Shown: positions 8,331 through 18,643, numbered from the stretch's first letter. The stretch is 36,139 nt of DNA from Rhodoblastus acidophilus (GCF_025961575.1 NZ_JAOQNX010000043.1:1-36139); one strand, 5' to 3'. The notes: generated from the letters alone by a model not told the origin. Made by a program: numbers and translations.

Positions 8331-9350
8331 TCAGGAATGCCGCATGCGCTTCCGGTAAGCGCTGGGCGTCTCGCCCATCGCCTGCCTGAAGGCGCGCGAA
8401 AAAGCTTTTTCGCTTTGAAAGCCGGCGGAATGGGCCACGCGCTTGATCGGCTGGTTGGTGCGTGCGAGCCCCTCTTTGGCGCGATCCATCCGCGCCTTTT
8501 TCTGGAGATCGCGCAGGCTCGCGCCTTCCTTGCTCAACTGGCGGTGCAGGGTGCGGGTCGAAATATTGAAATCTTCGGCCAGATCCTGCGCAGCGGGAAG
8601 CTCGGCCTTCGGCAGGCTCATCACCATTTTGACGCGCGCGCTCAGGCGCTGGTCGCGGCGATAGGGCAGGACCGTCAGCGGCAGCGCGCGCTTCAGCATT
8701 TTTTGCAAGCCGGCCTCGTCGCGCTGCAGGGCCCGCTCGAGATAGACGGCGTCGAAGCACACGCGCGCGCAGGGCGCGTCAAAGCGCAGATTTTCTGCAA
8801 ACAGTTTTGCATAGACATCGACGTGCGGCGGCGCCGGAAACGGAAATTCGGCGCGCAGGAGCGGGATGCGGAAATCCACCGTCCAGCACGCATAGCCCAG
8901 CACATAGCGCAGCAGCGAGACCAGGCAGAACTCGCGAAAGGCGCCGAGATCGCGCGTCTCGTCGATCGACAAGCGGGCGACGCCGTCCTCGACATCCAGG
9001 CGCAGCAGGATGTCGTCGACGAGAATGCGGTGGTGCCGCGTCCAGCGCCGCAACGCCAGCCCGAGCGTTGCCGAAGTGATCGAAGCGCGACACAGCAGCC
9101 CATAGGCGCCCCAGGGCAGTCGGCGCGAGAACCAGCCGAGCGCCTCGTCGTCGAGCTCCTGCATGGCGACGAAAGAGAAGGCTTCGAATTGCGCCGGCGT
9201 CACCCGCGCCTCGGCCCGGCTCAAGCAATCTGGCGGAATTTGCGCCTTCTGGAGCGCCGGCCCGGGGTCTACGCCATATTTGGCGTAGCCGAGGCAAATC
9301 GCTTTGACAAAGGCGACTGGCGTTCCGATCGTAGGCGAAGGCGCAGTCAT
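8331..9350 (-). CDS. AraC-family transcriptional regulator
   Basis: A 339-residue regulator. The N-terminal ~200 residues match the Arabinose_bd-type sensor domain (YAKYGVDPGPALQKAQIPP, then RVTPAQFEAFSF). The C-terminal ~100 are a two-helix-turn-helix AraC domain (AQDLAEDFNISTRTLHRQL, then VAHSAGFQSEKAFSRAFR and GETPSAYRKR). The longer reading from 9863 was rejected: its extra N-terminus is not family-like and runs through the liuA coding region. The ATG at 9350 has a poor ribosome-binding site. It is divergent from the liu operon with a 228-nt intergenic region holding two dyads, so it is a candidate liu regulator; LiuR of many proteobacteria is a MerR protein, so this would be a different solution. 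The ligand is unknown. Confidence 0.88.
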   Translation of the reverse strand: MTAPSPTIGTPVAFVKAICLGYAKYGVDPGPALQKAQIPPDCLSRAEARVTPAQFEAFSFVAMQELDDEALGWFSRRLPWGAYGLLCRASITSATLGLALRRWTRHHRILVDDILLRLDVEDGVARLSIDETRDLGAFREFCLVSLLRYVLGYACWTVDFRIPLLRAEFPFPAPPHVDVYAKLFAENLRFDAPCARVCFDAVYLERALQRDEAGLQKMLKRALPLTVLPYRRDQRLSARVKMVMSLPKAELPAAQDLAEDFNISTRTLHRQLSKEGASLRDLQKKARMDRAKEGLARTNQPIKRVAHSAGFQSEKAFSRAFRQAMGETPSAYRKRMRHS

Positions 9351-9409
9351 GACGCGTTTGAGGATTTCATTGTCTGGCTGAAAATGCAACCTGATCGGCC
9401 GACACAATT

Positions 9410-9427
9410 CCTTAGGGCGCCCTAAGG
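9410..9427. promoter_or_regulatory. perfect 18-bp palindrome in araC-liuA intergenic region
   Basis: CCTTAGGGCGCCCTAAGG is fully self-complementary over 18 bp. It lies 60 nt upstream of the araC-type start and ~150 nt upstream of liuA, a position suited to an operator. Which protein binds it is unknown; a symmetrical site is less typical of AraC monomers than of dimeric repressors. Confidence 0.5.
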
Positions 9428-9518
9428 TCCTGGGACTGGCGCCGCTCAAGAGCGCCGACAAAAGCGCTTCCAGCGAAGGGGAGAGAATTCGCGAAGCGCA
9501 TCCCACACAAGAACAAGA

Positions 9519-9560
9519 GCCTATCGGGTGAGCGCAATAGCGGGAGGTCACCCGATAGGC
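9519..9560 (+). promoter_or_regulatory. 13-bp inverted repeat just upstream of liuA ribosome-binding site
   Basis: GCCTATCGGGTGA (9519-9531) and TCACCCGATAGGC (9548-9560) are perfect inverted repeats separated by 16 nt. The downstream arm ends 4 nt before the AAGGGAG ribosome-binding site of liuA. It could be a paired operator (two half-sites about 29 bp centre to centre) or, if transcribed, a leader hairpin beside the Shine-Dalgarno sequence. There is no T-run, so it is not a simple terminator. Confidence 0.6.
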
Positions 9561-9578
9561 CCCCAAGGGAGCAAGGCC

Positions 9579-10751
9579 GTGTCCATTCCGAGCCTCGATT
9601 TCGGCTTTCCCGAGGAGATCGAAATGCTGCGCGACACGGTGCGCAGCTTCGCCCAGGCCGAAATCGCGCCCCGCGCCGCGCAGATCGACCGCGACAATCT
9701 CTTTCCCGCCGACCTCTGGCAGAAATTCGGCGCCCTCGGCCTGCTGGGCATGACCGTGAGCGAGGAGGACGGCGGCTCCGCCATGGGCTATCTCGCCCAT
9801 ATCGTGGCGCTGGAGGAGATTTCGCGCGCCTCGGCCTCGGTTGGCCTGTCCTATGGCGCGCATTCAAACCTCTGCGTCAATCAAATCCGCCGCAATGGAA
9901 CGGCCGCGCAAAAAGCGAAATACCTGCCCAAACTTTTGTCTGGCGCGCATGTCGGCGCGCTCGCCATGTCCGAACCCAACGCCGGCTCGGATGTGGTGTC
10001 GATGAAGCTGCGGGCGGAAAAGAAGGGCGACCGCTTCGTTCTGAACGGCGCCAAAATGTGGATCACCAACGGCGGCGACGCCGATGTGCTGGTCGTCTAT
10101 GCGAAAACCGATCCGGCCGCCGGGGCGAAGGGGATCACGGCCTTCATCGTCGAAAATGCTTTTGCGGGCTTTTCCGCCGGCGCCCATCTCGACAAGCTGG
10201 GCATGCGCGGCTCCAACACGTTTCCGTTGTTTTTCGATAATTGCGAGGTCCCGGCTGAAAATGTTCTCGGCGCTGTGGGCGAGGGGACCAAAGTGCTGAT
10301 GTCCGGCCTCGATTACGAGCGCGCCGTGCTGTGCGGCGGGCCGCTCGGCATTATGGCGGCCTGCATGGATGTCGCCGTGCCCTATCTCCATGAGCGCCAG
10401 CAATTCGGCCAGCCAATCGGCGATTTCCAGCTGATGCAAGGCAAGCTCGCCGACATGTATGCGGTGTGGTCGGCGAGCCGCGCCTATGTCTATGCCGTGG
10501 GCCAGGCCTGCGACCGCCAAAGCCATTCGCGCGTCCTGCGCAAGGACGCCGCCGGCGCCATTCTCTATTCCGCGGAAAAGGCGACGTGGATGGCGGGCGA
10601 AACCATCCAGGCTTTGGGCGGGGTCGGCTACACCAACGACTTCGCCGCCGGGCGCCTGTGGCGCGACGCCAAGCTCTACGAAATCGGCGCAGGCACGTCG
10701 GAAATCCGCCGCATGCTGATCGGTCGCGAGCTGATGGCGGAAACGCGCTGA
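9579..10751 (+). CDS. liuA: isovaleryl-CoA dehydrogenase
   Basis: A 390-residue FAD acyl-CoA dehydrogenase converting isovaleryl-CoA to 3-methylcrotonyl-CoA in leucine degradation. Signatures: [22 protein letters not shown], and [12 protein letters not shown] with [15 protein letters not shown] at the end. The catalytic Glu is placed as in isovaleryl-CoA dehydrogenases, in [14 protein letters not shown] (Glu247), rather than at the C-terminal position used by other acyl-CoA dehydrogenases, where this protein has Gly-Thr. The start is GTG 9579, with AAGGGAG 7 nt upstream; an ATG at 9528 lies inside the inverted repeat and gives an unlikely N-terminus. First gene of a tight liuA-liuB-liuC-liuD-liuE array. 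Confidence 0.95.
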   Translation: MSIPSLDFGFPEEIEMLRDTVRSFAQAEIAPRAAQIDRDNLFPADLWQKFGALGLLGMTVSEEDGGSAMGYLAHIVALEEISRASASVGLSYGAHSNLCVNQIRRNGTAAQKAKYLPKLLSGAHVGALAMSEPNAGSDVVSMKLRAEKKGDRFVLNGAKMWITNGGDADVLVVYAKTDPAAGAKGITAFIVENAFAGFSAGAHLDKLGMRGSNTFPLFFDNCEVPAENVLGAVGEGTKVLMSGLDYERAVLCGGPLGIMAACMDVAVPYLHERQQFGQPIGDFQLMQGKLADMYAVWSASRAYVYAVGQACDRQSHSRVLRKDAAGAILYSAEKATWMAGETIQALGGVGYTNDFAAGRLWRDAKLYEIGAGTSEIRRMLIGRELMAETR

Positions 10752-12349
10752 TGTCGGTCCTGAAAAGCAGCATCAACACCCGTTCCGAAGATTTCGAAGC
10801 CAACCGCGCCGCCATGAAGGCGCTGGTCGAGGACCTCCGCGAAAAAGCAGCAGCGGTGCGCCACGGCGGCGGCGCGGCGGCGGCCGAGCGTCACAAATCA
10901 CGTGGAAAACTTTTGGCGCGGGAGCGCATCGACCTGCTCCTGGACCCCGGCGCGCCCTTTCTCGAAGTCGGACAGCTCGCCGCCCACGGCCTTTACAACG
11001 GCGCCGCGCCGAGCGCCGGCGTCGTGGCCGGTGTCGGAAAAATTTCCGGCGTGGACTGCATGATCGTCGCCAATGACGCGACGGTGAAGGGCGGAACCTA
11101 TTATCCCCTGACCGTCAAAAAGCATCTGCGGGCACAAGAAATCGCCGAGCAAAATCATCTGCCCTGCGTCTATCTCGTCGATTCCGGCGGCGCCTTTTTG
11201 CCGATGCAGGATGAGGTGTTTCCGGACCGCGATCATTTCGGCCGCATCTTTTTCAACCAGGCCAATATGTCGGCCAAGGGCATTCCGCAGATCGCGGCGG
11301 TGATGGGCTCCTGCACGGCCGGCGGCGCCTATGTGCCCGCCATGTCGGACGAAACCGTCATCGTGCGCAACCAGGGAACGATTTTTCTCGGCGGCCCGCC
11401 GCTGGTGCGCGCCGCAACCGGCGAAATCGTCACGGCGGAAGATCTGGGCGGCGCCGACGTGCATACCAGGCTCTCCGGCGTCGCTGACCATCTCGCCGAA
11501 AACGACGCTCACGCGCTGGCGATTCTGAGGCGCATCGTGGACAACCTCAACCGGACGAGCGCCGCGCTCGGCGGCGGCGAGGAGCCGCTTTACGATCCCG
11601 AAGAAATCTACGGCGTCATCCCGGCGGACACTCGCTACCCCTACGACGTGCGCGAGGTGATTGCGCGCCTCGTCGACGGCTCGCGCTTCGACGAATTCAA
11701 GGCGCGCTACGGGACGACGCTGGTCACTGGCTTCGCCCAGCTTTACGGAACGTCGGTCGGGATCATCGCCAACAACGGCATCCTGTTCGGCGAATCCGCG
11801 CAAAAAGGCGCGCATTTCATTGAATTGTGCTCGCAGCGCCAGATTCCGCTCGTGTTTCTGCAAAACATCACCGGCTTCATGGTCGGCCGCAAATATGAGA
11901 ACGGCGGCATCGCCCGCGACGGCGCCAAAATGGTGACGGCGGTTTCCACCACCCAGGTTGCCAAAATCACCATGCTGATCGGCGGCTCCTTCGGCGCCGG
12001 CAATTATGGCATGTGCGGCCGCGCCTATGCCCCGCGTTTTTTGTGGAGCTGGCCGAACAGCCGCATTTCCGTGATGGGCGGCGAACAGGCGGCGAGCGTT
12101 CTGGCGCGCGTGCGCCGCGACGCCTTGGAGGGCAGGGGGGAAAGTTTCAGCGCCGAAGATGAAGAGCGGTTCAAAGCGCCGATCCGCGACCAATACGAAA
12201 CCCAGGGCCATCCCTATTATGCGACCGCGCGGCTCTGGGACGACGGCGTCATCGACCCCGCGCAAAGCCGCCGCGTGCTCGGTCTGTCTCTCTCCGCCGC
12301 GCTCAACGCGCCGCCGCGCGAGACGCGGTTCGGCGTGTTCAGGATGTGA
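10751..12349 (+). CDS. liuB: methylcrotonyl-CoA carboxylase, carboxyltransferase subunit
   Basis: A 532-residue beta subunit of the biotin-dependent carboxylase turning 3-methylcrotonyl-CoA into 3-methylglutaconyl-CoA. It has the two crotonase-like halves of acyl-CoA carboxyltransferases: an N-terminal half with [18 protein letters not shown]-like opening, [20 protein letters not shown] and [19 protein letters not shown], and a C-terminal half with [31 protein letters not shown] and [16 protein letters not shown]. These runs are typical of methylcrotonyl-CoA rather than propionyl-CoA carboxylases. The ATG overlaps the liuA stop by one base, so translation is probably coupled. An upstream in-frame extension lies inside liuA and was rejected. 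Confidence 0.95.
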   Translation: MSVLKSSINTRSEDFEANRAAMKALVEDLREKAAAVRHGGGAAAAERHKSRGKLLARERIDLLLDPGAPFLEVGQLAAHGLYNGAAPSAGVVAGVGKISGVDCMIVANDATVKGGTYYPLTVKKHLRAQEIAEQNHLPCVYLVDSGGAFLPMQDEVFPDRDHFGRIFFNQANMSAKGIPQIAAVMGSCTAGGAYVPAMSDETVIVRNQGTIFLGGPPLVRAATGEIVTAEDLGGADVHTRLSGVADHLAENDAHALAILRRIVDNLNRTSAALGGGEEPLYDPEEIYGVIPADTRYPYDVREVIARLVDGSRFDEFKARYGTTLVTGFAQLYGTSVGIIANNGILFGESAQKGAHFIELCSQRQIPLVFLQNITGFMVGRKYENGGIARDGAKMVTAVSTTQVAKITMLIGGSFGAGNYGMCGRAYAPRFLWSWPNSRISVMGGEQAASVLARVRRDALEGRGESFSAEDEERFKAPIRDQYETQGHPYYATARLWDDGVIDPAQSRRVLGLSLSAALNAPPRETRFGVFRM

Positions 12350-12352
12350 GCC

Positions 12353-13135
12353 ATGTTCGAGCTTTTGGAAATCGTCCGGGAGGGAAAAGTTGCGACCGTC
12401 TGGATGAACCGGCCGGAGCGCCACAACGCCTTTAATGCGCAACTCATCGCGGAACTCACGCAGGCATTCGAAAAAATCGGCGCCGACAAAAGCGTGTGCA
12501 CAATGGTTCTCGCCGGGCGCGGCAAAAGTTTTTCCGCAGGCGCCGACCTCGCCTGGATGAAGGCTTTGGGAGACGCCGGATTCGACGACAATCTCGCCGA
12601 CGCGCGCAAGCTCGCCGCCATGCTGCGGACGCTGGCCGACATGCCCAAGCCGACGCTTGCCCGCGTCCACGGCGCGGCGCTTGGCGGCGGCATGGGCCTG
12701 GCGGCGGCCTGCGACATCTGCGTCGCCGCGAGTGGCGCCACTTTCGCCACATCCGAAGTGCGGTTCGGCCTCATTCCCTCGGCCATCGGCCCTTATGTCC
12801 TGCGCGCCATCGGTCCACGCCACGCCTCGCGCTATTTTCTCACCGCCGAGAGCATTCCGGCCTGGAAGGCGGCGGAAATCGGCCTCGTCCACGAAGTCGC
12901 GGAGGCGGAGGCGCTCGACATTTGCGTAAAAGCGCAACTCGACCTGCTGCTTCAGGGCGGCCCCCGCGCGCAAGCGGAAGCCAAGCGGCTGATCCGCGAT
13001 ATCGCCGGCAAAGCCGCCGACGACTCCATTATCGAGGAGACGGCCCAACGCATCGCGCGGCTGCGCGGCGGCGATGAGGCGCGCGAGGGCCTGTCCGCCT
13101 TTCTCGACAAGCGCCCGCCGAAGTGGAGCGCCTGA
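12353..13135 (+). CDS. liuC: methylglutaconyl-CoA hydratase (enoyl-CoA hydratase family)
   Basis: A 260-residue crotonase-fold protein, of usual family length. FSAGADLAWM (about residues 59-68) and GAALGGGMGLAAACDI supply the oxyanion-hole backbone; the second acidic position falls in the FATSEVRFGLIP segment. In leucine breakdown it hydrates 3-methylglutaconyl-CoA to HMG-CoA; assignment to that substrate rests on position between the two carboxylase subunit genes, because the family fold alone does not tell substrates apart. It begins 3 nt after liuB with AGGATG as a ribosome-binding site overlapping the liuB end. Confidence 0.9.
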   Translation: MFELLEIVREGKVATVWMNRPERHNAFNAQLIAELTQAFEKIGADKSVCTMVLAGRGKSFSAGADLAWMKALGDAGFDDNLADARKLAAMLRTLADMPKPTLARVHGAALGGGMGLAAACDICVAASGATFATSEVRFGLIPSAIGPYVLRAIGPRHASRYFLTAESIPAWKAAEIGLVHEVAEAEALDICVKAQLDLLLQGGPRAQAEAKRLIRDIAGKAADDSIIEETAQRIARLRGGDEAREGLSAFLDKRPPKWSA

Positions 13136-13136
13136 C

Positions 13137-15101
13137 ATGTTCGAAAAAATCCTGATAGCCAATCGCGGCGAAATCGCCTGCCGCATCATCCGCACCGCGC
13201 GACGCTTGGGGATCAAAACCGTCGCGGTTTTTTCCGACGCCGACGCAAACGCCCGGCATGTGCGTCTCGCCGAGGAAGCCGTCCGCATCGGCCCGGCGGC
13301 GGCGCGCGAGTCCTATCTCTGCGGCGATAAAATCATCGCGGCGGCACAGCGAACCGGCGCGCAGGCCATCCATCCCGGCTACGGTTTTTTGTCCGAGAAC
13401 GAAGCGTTTTGTCGCGCCTGCGCGGAGGCCGGCCTTGTCTTCATCGGCCCGCCCGTCGAAGCCATTCGCGCCATGGGCTCCAAGTCGGAAGCCAAAAAAC
13501 TGATGGAGAAGGCCGGCGTTCCGCTCACGCCCGGCTACCATGGCGACGACCAGTCGCCCGAGCGCCTGCTCGGGGAAGCCGACGCGATCGGCTATCCCGT
13601 CCTGATCAAAGCGGCGGCGGGTGGCGGCGGCAAAGGCATGCGCCGCGTGGAGAGACACGACGATTTTCTGGCGGAACTCGCGTCCTGCCAGCGTGAAGCT
13701 GTTTCGTCCTTCGGCGACGCCCATGTGCTGATCGAGCGCTACGTCGTTCGACCGCGCCACGTCGAAATCCAGGTGTTTGGCGACAAGCACGGCAACATGG
13801 TCCACCTGTTCGAGCGCGATTGTTCGGTGCAGCGCCGCCACCAGAAAGTTCTGGAGGAAGCGCCGGCGCCCGGTCTTACGGACGAGCATCGTGCTGAAAT
13901 GGGTCGTGCGGCGCTCGAAGCCGCCCGCGCGATAAAATATGTCGGCGCGGGCACGGTGGAGTTCATCCTGGCGCCGGATGGCGTTTTCTATTTCATGGAG
14001 ATGAACGCCCGTCTCCAGGTCGAGCACCCCGTGACCGAAATGATCACTGGCCTCGATCTGGTCGAATGGCAATTGCGGATCGCGGCCGGCGAACCGCTGC
14101 CGCTCGAGCAGGAGCAGCTCACCTTCCGCGGCCATGCGCTGGAAGCGCGCATTTACGCGGAAGACCCCGCAAAAGGGTTTTTGCCCTCGATCGGGAAACT
14201 GCGGCATCTGAGCACGCCGGCCGAAGGCGCGCATGTGCGGGTCGACGCGGGCGTGGAGCAGAGCGACGTCATCAGCCCCCACTACGATCCGATGATTGCC
14301 AAACTGATCGTCTGGGACGAGACGCGCGAAAAAGCGCTCTCCCGTATGCGCAGGGCTTTGGGAGATTTTCAAATCTCCGGCGTCGCCAGCAATATCGGTT
14401 TTCTGTCGCGCCTGGTCGCCTGCGACGCTTTTGCGCAAGCCAATCTCGACACCGCGCTGATCGAACGCGAGAGCGCCGCCTTGTTCCCACCGGACGCCCC
14501 GCCAGCGGACGAGGTGTTTTTCCTGGCCGCGCTGGCGCAGATTTTGGGCGAGCAAGGCGCCAGCGGCTGCGGTCGACAGGACGGCTGGCGCCTGAACGGC
14601 GCTTTTTCCCGCGCGATGGCTTTTCGCTGCGGGGAATTCGAAAGAACGGTCGATGCCACCTATTTCGGCGATACGTTTCGGCTCGCATCGGGCAAACATG
14701 CAGTGAACGCTTGCGGTCGCCTGAGGGGCGACGCAATCGCGGCCGAGTTTGACGGTCGCCGCGTCCGCGCCGTGGTCGTGCCCGGCCACAATGCGCTCGA
14801 CCTGTTTCTCGACGGGGCGGCGCACAAACTGCAAAAACTCGACCCGCTCGATGTCGCAACCGAGGGCGGCGCCGGCCATGGCGGCCTGCTTGCGCCCATG
14901 CCCGGCCGCATCATTGCTTTGCTGGTCGAACCGGGCGAAAGAGTCGAGAAGGGCGCGCCGCTGCTGGTTCTTGAAGCGATGAAGATGGAGCACAAGCTCA
15001 CGGCGCCCGCGACCGGCGCCGTCAAGGCGTTCTTGTGCGCGGCCGATGACCAGGTGAGCGAAGGCGCCGAACTCGTCGAGTTCGAGCTTGAGACCGTTTA
15101 A
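13137..15101 (+). CDS. liuD: methylcrotonyl-CoA carboxylase, biotin-carrying subunit
   Basis: A 654-residue alpha subunit. The biotin carboxylase part (about 1-445) has IANRGEIACRIIRTARRLGI, the ATP-grasp glycine loop KAAAGGGGKGMR, DCSVQRRHQKVLEEAPAP, NARLQVEHPVTE and RIYAEDPAKGFLPS. A linker region (~450-570) leads to a C-terminal biotinyl domain with AMKMEH, where Lys616 is the biotin site. The ATG at 13137 follows the liuC stop by one base and starts the standard MFEKILIANRG; an upstream in-frame start at 13074 lies inside liuC and was rejected. Together with LiuB it makes the carboxylase. Confidence 0.95.
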   Translation: MFEKILIANRGEIACRIIRTARRLGIKTVAVFSDADANARHVRLAEEAVRIGPAAARESYLCGDKIIAAAQRTGAQAIHPGYGFLSENEAFCRACAEAGLVFIGPPVEAIRAMGSKSEAKKLMEKAGVPLTPGYHGDDQSPERLLGEADAIGYPVLIKAAAGGGGKGMRRVERHDDFLAELASCQREAVSSFGDAHVLIERYVVRPRHVEIQVFGDKHGNMVHLFERDCSVQRRHQKVLEEAPAPGLTDEHRAEMGRAALEAARAIKYVGAGTVEFILAPDGVFYFMEMNARLQVEHPVTEMITGLDLVEWQLRIAAGEPLPLEQEQLTFRGHALEARIYAEDPAKGFLPSIGKLRHLSTPAEGAHVRVDAGVEQSDVISPHYDPMIAKLIVWDETREKALSRMRRALGDFQISGVASNIGFLSRLVACDAFAQANLDTALIERESAALFPPDAPPADEVFFLAALAQILGEQGASGCGRQDGWRLNGAFSRAMAFRCGEFERTVDATYFGDTFRLASGKHAVNACGRLRGDAIAAEFDGRRVRAVVVPGHNALDLFLDGAAHKLQKLDPLDVATEGGAGHGGLLAPMPGRIIALLVEPGERVEKGAPLLVLEAMKMEHKLTAPATGAVKAFLCAADDQVSEGAELVEFELETV

Positions 15102-15155
15102 ACGCAACAAGAGCGCGTCTGATCAGATGAAAGAGAAAACCGGCGTGAGGGCGCC

Positions 15156-16040
15156 ATGGAACGAGTAAGAATCGTCGAAGTCGGGCCGCGCGATGGCCTG
15201 CAGAACGAGGCGCAGGCGATCCCGACGGCGACAAAGCTGGAGCTCATCGCACGCCTCGTTGCGGCGGGCTGCCAAACGATCGAGGCCACGGCCTTTGTCT
15301 CGCCCAAATGGGTCCCGCAAATGGCCGACCACGACGCCGTGCTGCGGGCTCTGCAGCACGAGGACGTCGCCTATCCCGTCCTCACCCCCAATCTCAAGGG
15401 TTTCGAGGCGGCGGTGTCCGCGGGCGTGCGCGAAATCGCCGTGTTCGCCGCGGCGTCGGAAACCTTCAGCCAAAGGAACATCAACTGCTCCATTGCGGAA
15501 TCGCTCGCGCGTTTCGCGCCGGTGATGGAAGCTGCCGGGCAAGCGGGCGTGAAGGTGCGCGGCTACGTTTCCTGTGCGCTCGGCTGCCCCTACGAGGGCG
15601 AGATCGCGCCACAAGCGGTGGCGCGCGTCGCGCAAGACCTGACCCATATGGGCTGTTACGAAATCAGCCTTGGCGACACGATTGGCGTTGGCGTGCCGAA
15701 AAGGGTGAAGGCGCTCATCGCCTGCGTCACGGAACTGGTTGCAGTCGAAAAACTCGCCGGCCATTTCCACGACACCTATGGCATGGGCGCGGCCAACGCC
15801 TGGGCGGCCTATCAAGAGGGCGTGCGGGTGTTCGATGCGTCTGTCGCCGGCTTGGGTGGCTGTCCCTATGCAAAGGGCGCGTCCGGAAATGTCGCGACGG
15901 AGGATTTGGTCTGGATGTTCGAGCGCTCAGGCGTCGAAACCGGAATCGATCTGCGAAAACTGGTCGATTGCGCCGTCTGGATGAGCAGCCAACTCGGGCG
16001 TCCCCCAGCTTCGCGCGTCGCGCGCGCGCTTCAGGGATAG
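15156..16040 (+). CDS. liuE: hydroxymethylglutaryl-CoA lyase
   Basis: A 294-residue TIM-barrel aldolase-type enzyme that cleaves HMG-CoA to acetyl-CoA and acetoacetate, the last step of the liu route. Visible signatures: [12 protein letters not shown] near the N-terminus, [25 protein letters not shown] with metal-binding histidines, and [16 protein letters not shown] with the active-site Cys236. A 54-nt gap separates it from liuD, and GTGAGGG lies just before the ATG. Its 3' end overlaps the convergent dehydrogenase gene by 10 nt. No CoA transferase or acetoacetyl-CoA synthetase is next to it to reactivate the acetoacetate. Confidence 0.95.
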   Translation: MERVRIVEVGPRDGLQNEAQAIPTATKLELIARLVAAGCQTIEATAFVSPKWVPQMADHDAVLRALQHEDVAYPVLTPNLKGFEAAVSAGVREIAVFAAASETFSQRNINCSIAESLARFAPVMEAAGQAGVKVRGYVSCALGCPYEGEIAPQAVARVAQDLTHMGCYEISLGDTIGVGVPKRVKALIACVTELVAVEKLAGHFHDTYGMGAANAWAAYQEGVRVFDASVAGLGGCPYAKGASGNVATEDLVWMFERSGVETGIDLRKLVDCAVWMSSQLGRPPASRVARALQG

Positions 16041-17332
16041 AGCCCACGCTCGACATGCGCGATCAGCACGCGCTCGCAAGCGACGACGAAGGCCGCGGTG
16101 CGCAACGGCAGTTTCAGCTCTTCGGCCTTGCGCCAGACATGGTCGAGCGCGTCGAGGATGATTTTGGCAAGGCGCGCATTGATCTGCTCCTCAGTCCAGA
16201 AAAAGCTGGCGAAATCCTGCACCCATTCGAAATAGCTGACCGTCACCCCGCCGGCGTTGCACAGCACATCGGGAACGACGACAATGCCGCGCGCGGCGAA
16301 AACATCATCGGCTTCCGGGAGCGTCGGGCCGTTGGCGCCTTCCAGGATCAGGCGTGCGGCGATTTTCTTGGCCCGCGCGGCGTCGATGGCGCCCTCCATC
16401 GCCGCCGGGATCAGAACATCGCAGCCGACCTCCCAAAAGGCTTCGCGGGTGATCGCCTCGCCGCCGGAAAAGCCGGCGATCTCACCCTGGGCGCGCGCAT
16501 CTGCGGCAAGCGCGACGACATCAAGTCCCGACGCGTTGAACACAGTGGCGTCCACATCCTGCACCGCAACCACTTTCGCGCCAGCGGCGGCAAAAAGCTC
16601 GGCCGCCACGGAGCCGACATTGCCAAAACCTTGCACGGCGACCCGCGCGCCCTCAAGAGGCATGCCTAGGCGGCGCATGGTTTCGCAACCCATGACGAAA
16701 ACGCCGCGCCCCGTCGCCTTTTTGCGGCCGAGCGATCCGCCGAGATGGATCGGCTTTCCGGTGACGACGCCTGTGCTGGCGAGTCCGGTGTTCATGTCAT
16801 AGGTGTCCATCATCCACGCCATCACCTGCGCGTCGGTGTTGACATCGGGCGCGGCGATGTCCTGTTGCGGCCCGATGATGACCCCGATTTCGCTGGTGTA
16901 GCGGCGCGTGACCCGCTCCAGCTCCTTCTTTGAGTAGAGGCGCGGCTCGATGCGAACCCCGCCCTTGGCGCCGCCGAACGGGAGATTGATCGCGGCGTTC
17001 TTGATCGTCATCCAGCCCGCCAGCGCCATCACCTCTTCGAGCGAAACATTGGGATGGAAACGCACGCCGCCCTTGCCCGGCCCGCGCGAAAGGCTGTGCT
17101 GCACGCGATAGCCCTCGAAATGGGCGAAGGAGCCATCGTCGCGCTCGATGGGCACATCGACGATCAGCGCCCGCTTGGGCCGGCGCAGCGTCTCCGCCAG
17201 CGGCGCGAGTTTTCCCAGATAGGGCGTGACGCGGTCGATCTGCGAAAGATAGGTGGCCCAGGCGCTGGAGGTCGAGCGCTGTACGAAGGACAGGGCGCTG
17301 GCGACCGGAGGCGGATCGATGGTGATGTTCAA
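16031..17332 (-). CDS. Glu/Leu/Phe/Val dehydrogenase family protein
   Basis: A 433-residue amino-acid dehydrogenase. The substrate domain has [11 protein letters not shown] and [12 protein letters not shown] with catalytic Lys123 and further lysines at ~87 and ~111; the Rossmann part has VQGFGNVGS. Length and pattern fit the hexameric NAD(P)-dependent glutamate dehydrogenase group, though the family also includes leucine/valine enzymes. The start was taken as TTG 17332, with GAAGGA 9 nt upstream, 13 nt after the thiolase stop; the open frame reaches 17437, but that part is not family-like and overlaps the thiolase. In this context it may supply or remove amino groups during leucine use. Confidence 0.87.
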   Translation of the reverse strand: MNITIDPPPVASALSFVQRSTSSAWATYLSQIDRVTPYLGKLAPLAETLRRPKRALIVDVPIERDDGSFAHFEGYRVQHSLSRGPGKGGVRFHPNVSLEEVMALAGWMTIKNAAINLPFGGAKGGVRIEPRLYSKKELERVTRRYTSEIGVIIGPQQDIAAPDVNTDAQVMAWMMDTYDMNTGLASTGVVTGKPIHLGGSLGRKKATGRGVFVMGCETMRRLGMPLEGARVAVQGFGNVGSVAAELFAAAGAKVVAVQDVDATVFNASGLDVVALAADARAQGEIAGFSGGEAITREAFWEVGCDVLIPAAMEGAIDAARAKKIAARLILEGANGPTLPEADDVFAARGIVVVPDVLCNAGGVTVSYFEWVQDFASFFWTEEQINARLAKIILDALDHVWRKAEELKLPLRTAAFVVACERVLIAHVERGLYP

Positions 17333-17345
17333 GGGAGAGCGTCCT

Positions 17346-18506
17346 TCAAAAGGCTTCGAGCGCCAGCGCCACCCCCATGCCGCCGCCGATGCACAGCGAG
17401 ACGACGCCGCGCCGAACCCCGTCGCGGCGCATGGCATGCATCAGACGGGTCGCGAGAATGGCGCCGGTGGCTCCAATGGGATGACCGTGGGCGATGGCGC
17501 CGCCTTCGACATTGACGACGTCGTCGGGAAGCCCGAGTTTCTGCATGACCGCGAGCGGCACGGCGGCGAAGGCTTCGTTGATCTCGAAGCGCTCCACCTG
17601 CGCCAGCCGCCACCCGGCGCGCGTGACCGCCGTCTCGATGGCCGGCGCGGGCGCCAAGCCGAACAGGCCGGGCTCAACGGCCGCCACGCCATAGCCGGCA
17701 AGGCGCGCCATGGGGCGCAGGCCGTTGCGCTCGGAAAAGCCGGCCTCGGCCACGATCATGGCGGCGGCGCCGCTGTTCAGCCCCGGCGCATTTCCAGCCG
17801 TAATGGTTCCATCGGCCCGGAACGCCGGCCGAAGTTTTGACAGGGCCGCAAGGGTCGTGTCGGCCCTCGGGGCTTCATCGCGCGCGAAACCGTCGACCGC
17901 GACGATCTCCTCTTCGAACTTGCCGGCGTCGCGCGCGGCGCAAAACAGGCGTTGAGACCGCTCGGCAAAACGATCCTGCGCTTCTCGGGTCAGTTGGCAG
18001 AGTGTGACCAGGTCTTCCGCATGCCAGCCGGCATGCTCTCCGGAAAAGGCGTCCTCGAGTCCATCGCGCAGCATGGAATCGTGAACCGCCGTCGCGCCCA
18101 TGCGGGCGCCCCAGCGACCGGCCTGCAGCAGATGGGGCGTCCGCTCCATGGATTCGAAGCCGCCGGCGACGGCGCAATCAATCTCGCCGACGCCGATCTG
18201 TTGCGCAGCGCTGATGATCGCCTGGGCGCCGGAACCGCAGACGCGGTTGACGGTCATCGCGGGGACGCTGATCGGCAGGCCGCCGCCGAGGCCCGCCTGC
18301 CGTGCGGGATTCTGCCCGCCGCCTGCTTGAACGACATTGCCCATGACCAGTCCGCCGACCTTGGCCGGATCGAGCCCGGAGCGCTGCACCACGGCGCGCA
18401 CCGCGATGCCGCCCAATTCTGCCGCCGAAAACGCGTTCAGCGCGCCGCCGAACGCTCCGATCGGTGTGCGCGCGGGATGACAGAGCAGGATTTCCCTCGT
18501 GGACAT
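17346..18506 (-). CDS. acetyl-CoA C-acetyltransferase (thiolase)
   Basis: A 386-residue thiolase, of usual size. The nucleophile Cys90 sits in [35 protein letters not shown] and the C-terminal [13 protein letters not shown] carry the other catalytic residues. It would cleave acetoacetyl-CoA to two acetyl-CoA, the logical fate of the LiuE product after activation; a role in polyhydroxybutyrate or another acyl-CoA pathway is equally possible by sequence. The ATG at 18506 gives the standard N-terminus ([14 protein letters not shown]); an upstream start at 18551 is less likely. It is followed closely by the amino-acid dehydrogenase gene and is divergent from the oxidoreductase gene. Confidence 0.92.
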   Translation of the reverse strand: MSTREILLCHPARTPIGAFGGALNAFSAAELGGIAVRAVVQRSGLDPAKVGGLVMGNVVQAGGGQNPARQAGLGGGLPISVPAMTVNRVCGSGAQAIISAAQQIGVGEIDCAVAGGFESMERTPHLLQAGRWGARMGATAVHDSMLRDGLEDAFSGEHAGWHAEDLVTLCQLTREAQDRFAERSQRLFCAARDAGKFEEEIVAVDGFARDEAPRADTTLAALSKLRPAFRADGTITAGNAPGLNSGAAAMIVAEAGFSERNGLRPMARLAGYGVAAVEPGLFGLAPAPAIETAVTRAGWRLAQVERFEINEAFAAVPLAVMQKLGLPDDVVNVEGGAIAHGHPIGATGAILATRLMHAMRRDGVRRGVVSLCIGGGMGVALALEAF

Positions 18507-18643
18507 GAACCTGGACCTGCGTGATCGCGGCGACAGCGTGACCGGCGCCAATCTCTTGATTCAAAGACGCCGCAGCGGCGAATTGGTTCAATCGCGGAAC
18601 GGCCAAGGCTGAGAAACCAAAGTCCGGCTGGCGTGTTTAGAGC

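Noticed and set aside
9412-9863. N-terminal extension of the AraC-type protein
   Set aside because: It would run through both intergenic dyads and antisense to liuA; the sensor domain begins just after the ATG at 9350.
10898-13288. Long open frame (796 codons) on the minus strand
   Set aside because: It is antisense to liuB, liuC and the start of liuD, whose protein families are unmistakable; its translation is Arg/Ala/His-rich and matches nothing.
13029-15110. Long open frame (693 codons) on the minus strand
   Set aside because: Antisense to liuD; the biotin carboxylase and AMKM motifs are on the plus strand.
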